Assembly (NCBI RefSeq): GCF_001269925.1
Contig: NZ_LHVO01000028.1
Span: 186,001 to 250,000 of the forward strand
Reading direction: 5' to 3'
Length of the DNA: 64,000 nt
Source of the DNA: Pseudomonas sp. MIACH
GTDB lineage: Bacteria > Pseudomonadota > Gammaproteobacteria > Pseudomonadales > Pseudomonadaceae
Shown: positions 27,620 through 37,301 of the stretch, one piece after another
Numbering within the stretch: the stretch's first letter is position 1
Layout: each line of letters opens with the position of its first letter
Position numbers and translations under genes: made by a program
The notes under the pieces: generated by a model
Seen by the model: only the letters and a program-made list of their open reading frames with translations
What the model was told of the DNA's origin: nothing
The model's database searches: none

Positions 27620-28773
27620 TCGAACTTCAAAACCTGACCAAGACTTTTCAAAGCAACGGCAAAACTGTTTCGGCCGTGAACGACGTAAGCCTGACCGTCA
27701 ACGAAGGCGAGATTTGCGTATTCCTCGGCCCTTCGGGCTGCGGCAAGAGCACCACGCTGAAAATGATCAACCGCCTGATCAAGCCGACCTCGGGCAAGAT
27801 CCTGATCAACGGCGAAGACACCACCGACCTCGACGAAGTGACCTTGCGTCGCAACATCGGCTACGTGATCCAGCAGATCGGCCTGTTCCCGAACATGACC
27901 ATCGAGGAAAACATTGTGGTCGTGCCCAAGTTGCTGGGCTGGGACAAACAGAAATGCCACGACCGCGCCCGCGAGTTGATGAGCATGATCAAGCTGGAGC
28001 CCAAGCAGTACCTGCATCGCTACCCGCGTGAGCTGTCGGGCGGCCAGCAACAGCGCATCGGCGTGATTCGCGCACTGGCGGCCGATGCCCCGTTGCTGCT
28101 GATGGACGAGCCGTTCGGCGCGGTCGACCCGATCAACCGCGAGATGATCCAGAACGAGTTCTTCGAGATGCAACGCGCGCTGAACAAGACCGTGATCATG
28201 GTCAGCCACGACATCGACGAAGCGATCAAGCTGGGTGACAAGATCGCCATCTTCCGCGCCGGCAAGCTGCTGCAGATCGACCACCCGGATACGCTGCTGG
28301 CGCATCCGGCCGATGAGTTCGTCAGCAACTTCGTGGGCCAGGACAGCACCCTCAAGCGCCTGCTGCTGGTGAAGGCTGAAGACGCGGCCGACAACGCCCC
28401 GTCGGTGAGCCCGGAAACCCCGGTAGCCGAGGCCCTGGAGCTGATGGACGAAACCGACCGTCGTTACGTGGTGGTCACGTGCGCCGAGAACAAGGCGCTC
28501 GGCTATGTACGCCGTCGCGACCTGCACCGTCAGACCGGCACCTGTGGCCAGTACCTGCGCGAGTTCAACGCCACGGCGGCGTACGACGAGCATTTGCGCA
28601 TCCTGTTGTCGCGCATGTACGAGTTCAACCGCTCGTGGTTGCCGGTGATGGATGCGGAGCGGGTGTTCCTGGGTGAAGTGACCCAGGAGTCGATTGCCGA
28701 GTACCTGAGTTCCGGTAAGTCCCGTGGGGGCAAGACCAGTATTGTCTCGCCTGCCGAGACCGCCCTGGCCTGA
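27616..28773 (+). CDS. opuCA: Osmoprotectant ABC transporter ATPase with CBS domains (OpuCA-like)
   Basis: The 385-residue ATPase has Walker A GPSGCGKST near residue 37-45, signature LSGGQQQR near 140 and Walker B LLLMDEPFGAVD near 160. A tandem CBS region follows (about residues 265-375), which in this family senses ionic strength. The usual start is at the ATG at 27616; a longer frame overlaps the permease. The C-terminal tail is short and unlike any domain. Confidence 0.93.
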   Translation: MIELQNLTKTFQSNGKTVSAVNDVSLTVNEGEICVFLGPSGCGKSTTLKMINRLIKPTSGKILINGEDTTDLDEVTLRRNIGYVIQQIGLFPNMTIEENIVVVPKLLGWDKQKCHDRARELMSMIKLEPKQYLHRYPRELSGGQQQRIGVIRALAADAPLLLMDEPFGAVDPINREMIQNEFFEMQRALNKTVIMVSHDIDEAIKLGDKIAIFRAGKLLQIDHPDTLLAHPADEFVSNFVGQDSTLKRLLLVKAEDAADNAPSVSPETPVAEALELMDETDRRYVVVTCAENKALGYVRRRDLHRQTGTCGQYLREFNATAAYDEHLRILLSRMYEFNRSWLPVMDAERVFLGEVTQESIAEYLSSGKSRGGKTSIVSPAETALA

Positions 28774-28778
28774 TTTTA

Positions 28779-28807
28779 TGTGGGAGGGGGCTTGCTCCCT
28801 CCCACAT
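28779..28807. repeat. REP element (GTGGGAGG family), hairpin
   Basis: ATGTGGGAGGG and CCCTCCCACAT flank GGCTTGCT. It lies 6 bp after the opuCA stop and could also terminate the operon. Confidence 0.88.
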
Positions 28808-29172
28808 TTCCCCTTCGGTGAGTCAGGGAAATCGCCTCGATTACCACTCAGCGGGGAACATCATTCCGTCACACGTGTCGGTTACATAAGTAGCTGCACG
28901 CGGTCCCGCGACGAACGCGTGCAAAAACGCGACATTTTTAGTTGATCTATGGCCCCTCACGTCCTAAAGTTCGCGCCGAACGTCCATGCTGGAAACGATC
29001 CATCCGGCTCAAGTACTGACGACGAGACAGCAAGGCCAAGGGAAGCGGTTGTTCCCATGGCCTTTTTGCTTTCGGCGACATGCCTTGGGAAGTAGGCGAA
29101 CCAAAGTGGGGATACGGAGGACGTTCATTTGCACCCATTGATCAATTTAGTTTGCCCTTAGGAGTTCCCAGC
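28808..29172 (+). promoter_or_regulatory. Long leader region upstream of speC with a perfect inverted repeat and a terminator-like hairpin
   Basis: There is no credible gene in this 365-bp stretch. GCACGCG at 28896-28902 is repeated inverted as CGCGTGC at 28916-28922. A hairpin at 29032-29068 pairs AAGGCCA with TGGCCTT and inside it GGGAA with TTCCC, and it ends in CCTTTTTGC, exactly like an intrinsic terminator on the plus strand. As it lies 105 bp before the speC start, it is either the end of a small RNA or an attenuator. The speC ribosome-binding site TTAGGAGTTC is 8 bases from its ATG. Confidence 0.55.
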
Positions 29173-30336
29173 ATGTCGATCAACGTCGAAGATTATTTCG
29201 CGCGCGCCACTTTTGACAAAATGAAGGCGTTCGCCGACAAGCAAGAAACCCCGTTCGTGGTGATCGACACCGCGATGATCAGCCAGGCCTACGATGACCT
29301 GCGCGCCGGTTTCGAATTCGCCAAGGTGTATTACGCGGTCAAGGCCAACCCTGCCGTCGAGATCATCGACCTGTTGAAAGACAAGGGTTCGAGCTTCGAC
29401 ATCGCCTCGATCTACGAGCTGGACAAGGTCATGGACCGCGGCGTCAGCGCCGACCGTATCAGCTACGGCAACACCATCAAGAAATCCAAGGACATCCGCT
29501 ACTTCTACGAGAAGGGCGTGCGCCTGTTCTCCACCGACTCCGAAGCCGACCTGCGCAACATCGCCAAGGCCGCTCCGGGTTCGAAAGTGTATGTACGTAT
29601 CCTCACCGAAGGCTCGACCACCGCCGACTGGCCTTTGTCGCGCAAATTCGGCTGCCAGACCGACATGGCCATGGACCTGCTGATCCTCGCTCGTGACCTG
29701 GGCCTGGTGCCGTACGGCATTTCGTTCCACGTTGGCTCGCAGCAACGCGACATCAGCGTGTGGGACGCGGCAATCGCCAAGGTCAAAGTGATCTTCGAAC
29801 GCCTGAAGGAAGAAGACGGCATCCACCTCAAGCTGATCAACATGGGCGGTGGCTTCCCAGCCAACTACATCACCCGCACCAACAGCCTGGAAACCTACGC
29901 TGAAGAGATCATCCGCTTCCTCAAGGAAGACTTCGGCGATGACCTGCCGGAAATCATCCTCGAGCCAGGCCGCTCCTTGATCGCCAACGCCGGCATCCTG
30001 GTCAGTGAAGTGGTCCTGGTTGCACGTAAATCCCGTACCGCCGTCGAGCGTTGGGTGTACACGGATGTGGGCAAATTCTCCGGCCTGATCGAAACCATGG
30101 ACGAAGCCATCAAGTTCCCGATCTGGACCGAGAAGAAAGGCGAGATGGAAGAAGTGGTCATCGCCGGCCCGACCTGCGACAGCGCCGACATCATGTACGA
30201 AAACTACAAGTACGGCCTGCCGCTGAACCTGGCGATTGGTGATCGTTTGTACTGGCTGTCGACCGGTGCGTACACCACCAGCTACAGCGCGGTTGAGTTC
30301 AATGGCTTTCCGCCGTTGAAGTCGTTCTATGTGTAA
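29173..30336 (+). CDS. speC: Ornithine/lysine decarboxylase, PLP fold III (SpeC-like)
   Basis: The 387-residue enzyme is of the eukaryotic-type (alanine-racemase-fold) decarboxylases. Lys57 in YYAVKANP holds PLP, and Cys335 in GPTCDSAD is the catalytic cysteine from the partner subunit. It makes putrescine from ornithine; members of this family may also accept lysine, and the sequence alone does not settle this. The start at the ATG at 29173 has a strong ribosome-binding site; upstream in-frame ATGs lie in the leader. A perfect terminator follows. Confidence 0.93.
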   Translation: MSINVEDYFARATFDKMKAFADKQETPFVVIDTAMISQAYDDLRAGFEFAKVYYAVKANPAVEIIDLLKDKGSSFDIASIYELDKVMDRGVSADRISYGNTIKKSKDIRYFYEKGVRLFSTDSEADLRNIAKAAPGSKVYVRILTEGSTTADWPLSRKFGCQTDMAMDLLILARDLGLVPYGISFHVGSQQRDISVWDAAIAKVKVIFERLKEEDGIHLKLINMGGGFPANYITRTNSLETYAEEIIRFLKEDFGDDLPEIILEPGRSLIANAGILVSEVVLVARKSRTAVERWVYTDVGKFSGLIETMDEAIKFPIWTEKKGEMEEVVIAGPTCDSADIMYENYKYGLPLNLAIGDRLYWLSTGAYTTSYSAVEFNGFPPLKSFYV

Positions 30337-30370
30337 CCGCAGCGCCACGCTTTAAGCTGCACGCTGCGAG

Positions 30371-30400
30371 AAAAAGCCCACGACCCGTCGTGGGCTTTTT
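30371..30400. terminator. Intrinsic terminator after speC
   Basis: A 14-bp perfect stem, AAAAAGCCCACGAC with GTCGTGGGCTTTTT, is flanked by A and T runs, so it could work in both directions. Confidence 0.95.
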
Positions 30401-30485
30401 TATGTGTAAAAAAGAATGTTTCTCGACAACTCACGGCATAATGCGCGCCTTGGCATTCATATCCAGATAGACGAGGCAGTCAGAC

Positions 30486-33011
30486 GTGTTGAAGAAAACC
30501 CTGTTCCAGTTGCACTGGTTCTTCGGCATCACTGCCGGGCTGGTGCTGGCCTTGATGGGGATCACCGGGGCTGCGGTGTCGTTTCAAGATGAAATCCTGC
30601 GGGCGCTCAACCCAAGCGTATTGAGCGTGGAGAAACGCGAAGCCGGCGTACTGCCGCCTGCCGAACTGGTGCGCAAGCTGGAAGCCACCGAAGGCAAGAC
30701 CGTGTCCATGCTGTGGGTGGAAAGCGAAAGCGGCAACGCCGCCCGCGTGTTTTTCACCCCGCCACCGGGTGAGCGCCGTGGCCAGATGCGCTACTTCGAC
30801 CCCTATACCGGCGACTACATGGGCGACGTGGTCGGCCAGGATGTATTCGGTTTTATCCTGCAACTGCACCGTTTCCTGGCCATGGGCGAAACCGGCCGGC
30901 AGATCACCGGCGCCTGCACGCTGATCCTGGTGTTCTTCTGCCTGTCCGGCCTGTACCTGCGTTGGCCGCGCCAGGTCGCAAGCTGGCGAGCCTGGCTGAC
31001 ACTGGACTGGCGCAAAAAAGGCCGCAGCTTCAACTGGGATTTGCATTCGGTGTTCGGCACCTGGTGCCTGCTGGCCTACCTGCTGGCGGCGCTGACCGGG
31101 CTGTCGTGGTCCTACGACTGGTACAGCCAGGGCCTGACCAAACTGCTGTCCGACGCGCCGCAAAATGAACGGATGCGCAAGCGCGGCCCGCCGCCCGAAG
31201 GCCCGGCACCCGTGGCCAACTACGACGCAATCTGGAGCAGCATCTACAGCAATGCCGGCCCAGGCTTGAGTGCCTATAACATCCGCATGCCAGCGGTGGC
31301 CGGGCAACCCGCCATCGTCTATTACCTGCTCAAAGACTCACCCCACGACCGCGCAGTGAACCAGATCAACCTGGACCCGGCCACCGGCGAGGTCAACTTC
31401 CATGACCAGTACGCCAGCAAAACCTTCAAGTCGCAGTTACTGACCAGCCTCTACGCGCTGCACACCGGCAGTTATTTCGGCCTGGCGGGGCGCATTATCC
31501 TCACCGTCAGCGCGCTGCTCATGCCGTTGTTCTTCATCACCGGTTGGCTGCTGTACCTGGACCGTCGCCGCAAAAAGCGCCAGGTGCGTGATGCACGTAA
31601 AGGCCTGCACACAAACCACAGCGACGCCCCGGCCTGGCTGATCGGCTTTGCCAGCCAAAGCGGATTTGCCGAACAATTGGCCTGGCAGACCGCCGGGCAA
31701 TTGCAGGCGGCCGGCCTGCCGGTGAAGGTGCAGCCGTTGGGCAGCGTCAGCCAGGACGACTTGCGGCAGTCGGAAAACGCGTTGTTCGTCGTCAGCACCT
31801 TCGGCGACGGCGAAGCCCCCGACAGCGCCCGCGGTTTCGAGCGCAGCGTGCTCGGCCAGGATCTGTCGCTCAAGGGCCTGAACTACTCAGTACTGGCCCT
31901 GGGTGATCGCCAGTACCAACACTTCTGCGGCTTTGCCCGGCGCCTGCATTTCTGGCTGACCAACCAGGGCGGCAACCCCCTGTTCGCACCGGTCGAAGTG
32001 GACAGCGGCGACACCGTCGCCCTGCTGCACTGGCAACAACAACTTGGCCAATTGACGGGCCATGCACCAGCAGCAGCCTGGCCGACCGCCCAGTATGAAA
32101 ACTGGACCCTGAGCCAGCGCGCCCTGCTTAACCCTGGCAGTACCGGTTCGGGCGTTTACCTGCTGGGCCTCACATCGCCATCGCCACAGCATTGGCTGGC
32201 CGGTGACCTGGTGGAAATCCTGCCGCGCAATGGTCCCAGGGCCATCGAGCACTTCCTCAAAGGCCTGGGCCTGGCCGGCACCGACGGCGTGCTGATCGAC
32301 GGTTTGCCGCACACCCTCAATCAAGCCCTGGCGACCCGCCAACTGCCGGACAACCGCGCACACCTGGTAGGCCTGCATGCTCAAGCGCTGGTCAACGCGC
32401 TTGCTCCCCTGGGCATGCGCGAGTACTCCATCGCCTCGATTGCCAGCGACGGCGTACTGGAGCTGATCGTGCGCCAGGAACGCCACCCGGATGGCAGCCT
32501 GGGCCTGGGTTCAGGCTGGCTCACCGAACATGCCGCGATGGGCTCCTCGATCAGCCTGCGCCTGCGCCGTAACAGCGGTTTCCATCTGCCAGAGGCGCCG
32601 GTACCGTTGATCCTGCTGGGCAACGGCACCGGCCTGGCCGGCTTGCGCAGCTTGCTTAAGGCGCGGATTGCCGATGGTCAGCAGCGCAACTGGCTGCTGT
32701 TCGGCGAACGCACTATCGCCCACGACTACCTGTGCCAGGACGAGCTGCAAGGCTGGCTGGCCAGTGGCGACCTGGCACTGCTGGACCTGGCATTTTCCCG
32801 GGATCAGGAGGAGAAAATCTACGTGCAGGATCGCCTGCGCGAATCTGCTGATGTGCTGCGTAAATGGCTGGCGGACGGGGCGGCGATTTATGTGTGCGGG
32901 AGCTTGCAGGGGATGGCGGCAGGCGTGGACCAGGCGCTGGTCGACATCCTGGGAAGTGAGGCGGTGGAACGCTTGATCGAACAGGGCCGCTACCGTCGCG
33001 ACGTCTATTGA
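30486..33011 (+). CDS. PepSY membrane domain, flavodoxin and NADPH-type reductase fusion
   Basis: The 841-residue protein fuses three modules. Residues about 1-365 are PepSY/PiuB-type with four membrane helices (near 12-35, 138-158, 185-205, 345-362). Residues about 385-520 are a flavodoxin domain, with the phosphate loop altered to [14 protein letters not shown]. Residues about 535-841 are a ferredoxin-NADP reductase/sulfite-reductase-like unit with GMREYSIAS for flavin and [15 protein letters not shown] for NADPH. It ends REQGRY-like with a C-terminal YRRDVY. It likely moves electrons from NADPH across the inner membrane, for example to ferric siderophore complexes. Start is GTG or the adjacent TTG. 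Confidence 0.88.
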   Translation: MLKKTLFQLHWFFGITAGLVLALMGITGAAVSFQDEILRALNPSVLSVEKREAGVLPPAELVRKLEATEGKTVSMLWVESESGNAARVFFTPPPGERRGQMRYFDPYTGDYMGDVVGQDVFGFILQLHRFLAMGETGRQITGACTLILVFFCLSGLYLRWPRQVASWRAWLTLDWRKKGRSFNWDLHSVFGTWCLLAYLLAALTGLSWSYDWYSQGLTKLLSDAPQNERMRKRGPPPEGPAPVANYDAIWSSIYSNAGPGLSAYNIRMPAVAGQPAIVYYLLKDSPHDRAVNQINLDPATGEVNFHDQYASKTFKSQLLTSLYALHTGSYFGLAGRIILTVSALLMPLFFITGWLLYLDRRRKKRQVRDARKGLHTNHSDAPAWLIGFASQSGFAEQLAWQTAGQLQAAGLPVKVQPLGSVSQDDLRQSENALFVVSTFGDGEAPDSARGFERSVLGQDLSLKGLNYSVLALGDRQYQHFCGFARRLHFWLTNQGGNPLFAPVEVDSGDTVALLHWQQQLGQLTGHAPAAAWPTAQYENWTLSQRALLNPGSTGSGVYLLGLTSPSPQHWLAGDLVEILPRNGPRAIEHFLKGLGLAGTDGVLIDGLPHTLNQALATRQLPDNRAHLVGLHAQALVNALAPLGMREYSIASIASDGVLELIVRQERHPDGSLGLGSGWLTEHAAMGSSISLRLRRNSGFHLPEAPVPLILLGNGTGLAGLRSLLKARIADGQQRNWLLFGERTIAHDYLCQDELQGWLASGDLALLDLAFSRDQEEKIYVQDRLRESADVLRKWLADGAAIYVCGSLQGMAAGVDQALVDILGSEAVERLIEQGRYRRDVY

Positions 33012-33014
33012 TGT

Positions 33015-33057
33015 GATCCAATGTGGGAAAGGGCTTGCCTCCTCCCACATTGGGATC
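33015..33057. repeat. REP element (GTGGGAGG family), variant
   Basis: Inverted arms GATCCAATGTGGGA and TCCCACATTGGGATC enclose AAGGGCTTGCCTCC. It lies between the convergent fusion gene and phoD. Confidence 0.8.
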
Positions 33058-33067
33058 GCATTTCAAG

Positions 33068-34609
33068 TCAGGTGGGTTGCAGCTTCTGTTCGAACACCGA
33101 GACCCCATCCAGGTCGCGCAAAATAACGGTCAACTCCGCTGTCTGCCCATCAATCTGCACTTCGCCAAAAAACTGAAATCCGGCAAACGGCGAGGTGTTC
33201 TGCGCCGGCGGGGCCTTCTCGAACACCACCTCAGGGCCAAAGGTTTTATCCAAGGGGTTCGGGCCGAAGCTGCCCGCATTCAGAGGCCCGGCGACAAACT
33301 CCCAGAACGGCTCGAAATCCTGGAACGCCGCCCGATCCGGGTGGTAGTGATGGGCCGCGCAGTAATGCACATCCGCCGTCAGCCATACATGGTTGCGTAC
33401 TTTTTGCGCGCGCAGAAAGCCCAGCAATTCGGCGATTTCCAGCTCGCGGCCTTGCGCCGGGCCTGGGTCGTTGTTGGCGATGGCTTCCCAGCGCGGCACG
33501 CCGGGGCTGACTTCGCCGTCGGGCACGCCGAGGCCGATGGGCATATCGGCGGCGATCACCTTCCACTGGGCCTGGGAGGCCTTGAGTTCGCGCTTGAGCC
33601 AGTCCAACTGCTCGCGGCCGAGGAAGGGTTTTGCGCCGCCCAGGTTGTCATCGTTGCCGCCGCGATAGCTGCGCATGTCGAGCACAAATACATCCAGCAG
33701 CGGGCCATAGCTGAGCTTGCGATAAATCCGCCCGCCGCCGTCTGCGCTCTGTCGGCGCATGGGTGAATATTCGAGCCAGGCCTGGCGTGCACGGCCGACC
33801 AAGGTGTTGATGTCCTTGGTCTGGTAGCGCTCGTCGAGCTGCTTGCTGGGTGACCAGTTATTCACCACTTCGTGATCGTCCCACTGCCAGATCTGCGGCA
33901 CCTCGGCATTGAAGCGGCGCACATTTTCATCCAGCAGGTTATAGCGATAGTTGCCACGGTATTCGTCGAGGGTTTCCGCGACTTTGCTCTTGGCTTCGGT
34001 GGTGATATTGCGCCAGATACGCCCGCCCTCAGTGGGCAATTGCGCGGGTACCGGGCCGTCGGCGTAGATGGTATCGCCGCTGTGGATAAAGAAGTCCGGC
34101 AACCGCAGGCGCATGGCTTCGTAGATACGCATGCCGCCAATGTCCGGGTTGATGCCGAAGCCCTGGCCGACGGTGTCGCCACTCCACACAAACCGGATGT
34201 CGCGACGCTGTTGCGGCACGCTGCGCAGGTGGCCGAACCACGGCTCGCTGGCGACGCCGGTCTGGGCATCTTCAAAGTGCACGCGGTAGAAAATCGCCTG
34301 GTCGGCTGGCAGCCCGGTGAGTTCGACGCGGGCGGTAAAATCGGTGCGGCTGTCGGCCAGGGGCGAGACGAATTTGCGCGGGTTGCTGAAAACACTGCGG
34401 GTGTCCCACTCCACCACCATCTTCGCCGGACGGTCGCTGCGGCTCCAGATCATCGCGCGGTCGCCCAGCACGTCGCCGGACTGCACATCGTCAGTGAGTT
34501 GCGGCCGGTCCTTGGCCGAAGCGATCACCGCCGGGGCCAGGCCCGGCAGCAACAGGCCGGCGCCGACGGCTTGCATCACACGGCGACGGCCAAGATCGAA
34601 GTGGCTCAT
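33068..34609 (-). CDS. phoD: PhoD-family alkaline phosphatase/phosphodiesterase, Tat-exported
   Basis: The 513-residue protein opens with a twin-arginine signal (GRRRVMQAVGAGLLLPGLAP, residues 8-27). It then has an N-terminal beta domain and the metallophosphatase core, with WSGDTVGQ near 143, HSGDTIYADG near 177-186, WDDHE near 243 and TADVHYC near 413. PhoD enzymes use iron and calcium to hydrolyse phosphomono- and diesters in the periplasm. No Pho box was identified upstream. It lies between convergent neighbours with little space. Confidence 0.92.
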   Translation of the reverse strand: MSHFDLGRRRVMQAVGAGLLLPGLAPAVIASAKDRPQLTDDVQSGDVLGDRAMIWSRSDRPAKMVVEWDTRSVFSNPRKFVSPLADSRTDFTARVELTGLPADQAIFYRVHFEDAQTGVASEPWFGHLRSVPQQRRDIRFVWSGDTVGQGFGINPDIGGMRIYEAMRLRLPDFFIHSGDTIYADGPVPAQLPTEGGRIWRNITTEAKSKVAETLDEYRGNYRYNLLDENVRRFNAEVPQIWQWDDHEVVNNWSPSKQLDERYQTKDINTLVGRARQAWLEYSPMRRQSADGGGRIYRKLSYGPLLDVFVLDMRSYRGGNDDNLGGAKPFLGREQLDWLKRELKASQAQWKVIAADMPIGLGVPDGEVSPGVPRWEAIANNDPGPAQGRELEIAELLGFLRAQKVRNHVWLTADVHYCAAHHYHPDRAAFQDFEPFWEFVAGPLNAGSFGPNPLDKTFGPEVVFEKAPPAQNTSPFAGFQFFGEVQIDGQTAELTVILRDLDGVSVFEQKLQPT

Positions 34610-34653
34610 GCGGGTGCCCTCTTGAGTATCAAAAGGGCCACTAAAGCATGCGG

Positions 34654-36369
34654 TTATGACACCGGTGCGACAGCCAGTTCGACCGCTTCCGGACGTTTGA
34701 TGAATGCATACACCAAACCGGTCAGCAGGCTACCGGCGACAATCGCCAGCAAGTACAGCAGCGCGTGGTTCATTGCATTCGGAATGATCAACACAAACAG
34801 GCCGCCATGGGGGGCGGCCAGTTTGCAGCCGAAGTACATCGACAGAGCACCGGTCAACGCGCCACCGGCGATGCTGGCCGGGATCACACGCAACGGGTCC
34901 TTGGCCGCAAACGGGATCGCGCCTTCGGAGATAAAGCACATGCCCAGGATCATCGCGGCCTTGCCGGCCTCGCGTTCAGTCTGGGCGAACTTGCGTCGCG
35001 CCAGGAACGTGGCGATGCCCATGCCGATCGGCGGCACCATGCCGGCGGCCATGGTCGCGGCCATCGGTGCGCCGCTCTGTGCCGCCAGCAAGCCGACGGA
35101 AAACGCATACGCCGCCTTGTTGATCGGCCCGCCCAGATCGACACACATCATGCCGCCCAACAAGATGCCCAGCAGCACCGCATTGGTGGTGCCCATGGTC
35201 GCGAGAAAATCGGTCAGGCCTGTGAGCATGCGCGCCACCGGCGGCCCCACCAGGTAGATCATCGCCAAGCCCGTGAACAGGCTTGCCAGCAACGGGATGA
35301 TCAGGATCGGCTTGAGTGCTTCCAGGCTCTGCGGCAACTTCACCGCACGGGTGATCAGCTTGACGCAATATCCGGCGAGAAAACCGGCGAATATCCCGCC
35401 GATAAAACCGGCCCCCAACGTACCCGCCAACAGACCACCGATCATGCCGGGAGCAATGCCCGGACGGTCGGCAATCGAGTAAGCGATATAACCCGCCAGC
35501 AGCGGCACCATCAGCATAAAGGCACGGTCGCCGACGGTTTTCAGCGCAGCGGCCAGGGTGCCTTCCTGTTCAAACGCATGAATGCCGAACACGAACGACA
35601 AGGCGATCAGCAAACCACCCGCCACCACCATCGGCAACATGAACGACACACCGGTCAGCAGGTGTTTGTAGACGCCGGTTTTTTCTTGCTTGGCCACGGT
35701 ACCGCTGGCTGCACTTTCCACCGCGCCTTCGGCCAGGGCCTTGTTGAGGGTCGCCTCGGATTGCTTGAGCGCAATACCGGTGCCGCAACGGTAGATCTTT
35801 TTGCCGGCGAAACGCTCGGTGGCCACTTCAATATCGGCCGCCAGCAGCACTACGTCGGCATTCGCGATGGCCTCGGGGCTCAACGGCGTACGGGCACCGA
35901 CCGAGCCTTGGGTCTCGACCTGCAAGTCATAGCCCAGGCGCTTGGCCGTCTGCTGCAAGGCTTCGGCGGCCATGAAGGTATGCGCCACGCCGGTCGGGCA
36001 GGCGGTAATCGCGACGATACGCGGGGCATGCTTCGAGGCAGCCGGGGCCTGGCTGGCGACGTACTCCTGGGCGTCTTCAGCACCTCGGCGCAACACCGCT
36101 TCGACATCCGCCAGCGCCTGGGCCGGTGTGCTCTGGAACACACGCTTGCCGACAAACCGCTGCATATCCACCGGCGTACTGCTGACCAGCAACACCCATT
36201 CGGCGTCGTCGATCGTGGCCTGGGACAACTGGCGTTCCGGGCGCTGCACATCCACCACCTCGACACTGGTGCTCCAGCCCTGGCGCTGCGCGGCGGCGTC
36301 CAACAAGCGGGCGCACAGCACACTGGTGACCATGCCGTTCGGGCAGGCAGTAACAATGGCTAACTTCAT
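34654..36369 (-). CDS. fruA: Fructose PTS enzyme IIBC (FruA)
   Basis: The 571-residue membrane protein has two EIIB-like domains and an EIIC domain. The first (residues 1-95) has a cysteine at 9 (ITACPN type); the second has the phospho-acceptor Cys124 in ITACPTGVAHTF. The EIIC region (about 225-565) has about eight to ten membrane helices. It imports fructose and phosphorylates it to fructose-1-phosphate. It is the last gene of fruB-fruK-fruA and starts 12 bp after fruK. Confidence 0.96.
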   Translation of the reverse strand: MKLAIVTACPNGMVTSVLCARLLDAAAQRQGWSTSVEVVDVQRPERQLSQATIDDAEWVLLVSSTPVDMQRFVGKRVFQSTPAQALADVEAVLRRGAEDAQEYVASQAPAASKHAPRIVAITACPTGVAHTFMAAEALQQTAKRLGYDLQVETQGSVGARTPLSPEAIANADVVLLAADIEVATERFAGKKIYRCGTGIALKQSEATLNKALAEGAVESAASGTVAKQEKTGVYKHLLTGVSFMLPMVVAGGLLIALSFVFGIHAFEQEGTLAAALKTVGDRAFMLMVPLLAGYIAYSIADRPGIAPGMIGGLLAGTLGAGFIGGIFAGFLAGYCVKLITRAVKLPQSLEALKPILIIPLLASLFTGLAMIYLVGPPVARMLTGLTDFLATMGTTNAVLLGILLGGMMCVDLGGPINKAAYAFSVGLLAAQSGAPMAATMAAGMVPPIGMGIATFLARRKFAQTEREAGKAAMILGMCFISEGAIPFAAKDPLRVIPASIAGGALTGALSMYFGCKLAAPHGGLFVLIIPNAMNHALLYLLAIVAGSLLTGLVYAFIKRPEAVELAVAPVS

Positions 36370-36380
36370 GACAAACCCTC

Positions 36381-37301
36381 TTATTGTTCTGTCAGCGGGC
36401 GTACAGCGACGCCGCTTTCAAGACGCGCCAACTGCGCGGCGTCACTGATGCCGAAACCGATCTGTGTCACCGCCATGGCGGCAATTGCCGTGGCGCGGCG
36501 CAGGGTGTGCTCCGGCGTATCGCCACTGAGCAAACCGTGAAGCATCCCGGCCAGCAGCGAGTCACCCGCGCCTACGGTACTGGCCACCGTTACCTTCGGC
36601 GGCGTGGCATGCAGGACAGCGTCCGGGCTGTACCAGGTCACGCCGGCGGCACCGTCGGAGACGACCACGTGTTCCACACCCTGCTGATGTAATTGGCTGA
36701 TGACGTCAGTGGAATGCCCCAAGGCCTCGGCCAGTTCTTCGGTGTTGGGTTTGATCAGCCATGGGCTGGCCTTCAAACCGGCGCGCAAGGCCTCGCCGCT
36801 GGTGTCCAGGGCGACTCTCACGCCCAGGTCTTTCAACTGCTCCAGCAAGCCCTGAAACCACTCGGGGCTGACGCCGCGCGGCAAGCTGCCGGCGACCACG
36901 ACCGCATCAAATGTAGGTGCGATCATCTCCAGCCTATCGCGCAGTGCGGCCTGTGCCTGCTCACTCACCAACGGCCCCGGTGCATTGATGTCGGTGACCC
37001 GACCGTCCTGTTCGGCAATCTTGATATTGCTGCGGGTTTCCCCCGGCACGCGAATGAACGCGTCGCCAAACCCACGGCTGGCGATCAACGCGTCGAACGC
37101 CTCGGGGTTTGCTTCACCGAGGAAACCACCCACGCTCACGTCATGGCCCAGGTCCGCCAACACCTGCGCGACATTCACGCCCTTGCCGGCGGCATGGGTG
37201 AGCAGGGTTTCGCTGCGGTTGACTTCACCCGGCTCCAGGCGCGCCAGGCGTACCGTCAGGTCCAACGCCGGGTTCAGCGTCAGGGTCAGAATCCTTGCCA
37301 T
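36381..37301 (-). CDS. fruK: 1-phosphofructokinase (FruK)
   Basis: The 306-residue protein is a PfkB-family sugar kinase. It opens with ILTLTLNPALDLTV and carries the catalytic/ATP motif GAGDSLLAGML near residue 248-258. It converts fructose-1-phosphate to fructose-1,6-bisphosphate. Its start is immediately downstream of the fruB stop, so coupling is likely. Confidence 0.96.
   Translation of the reverse strand: MARILTLTLNPALDLTVRLARLEPGEVNRSETLLTHAAGKGVNVAQVLADLGHDVSVGGFLGEANPEAFDALIASRGFGDAFIRVPGETRSNIKIAEQDGRVTDINAPGPLVSEQAQAALRDRLEMIAPTFDAVVVAGSLPRGVSPEWFQGLLEQLKDLGVRVALDTSGEALRAGLKASPWLIKPNTEELAEALGHSTDVISQLHQQGVEHVVVSDGAAGVTWYSPDAVLHATPPKVTVASTVGAGDSLLAGMLHGLLSGDTPEHTLRRATAIAAMAVTQIGFGISDAAQLARLESGVAVRPLTEQ

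Noticed and set aside
30401..30485. Fur box upstream of the PepSY fusion gene
   Set aside because: No match close to the GATAATGATAATCATTATC pattern was found between the speC terminator and the start codon.
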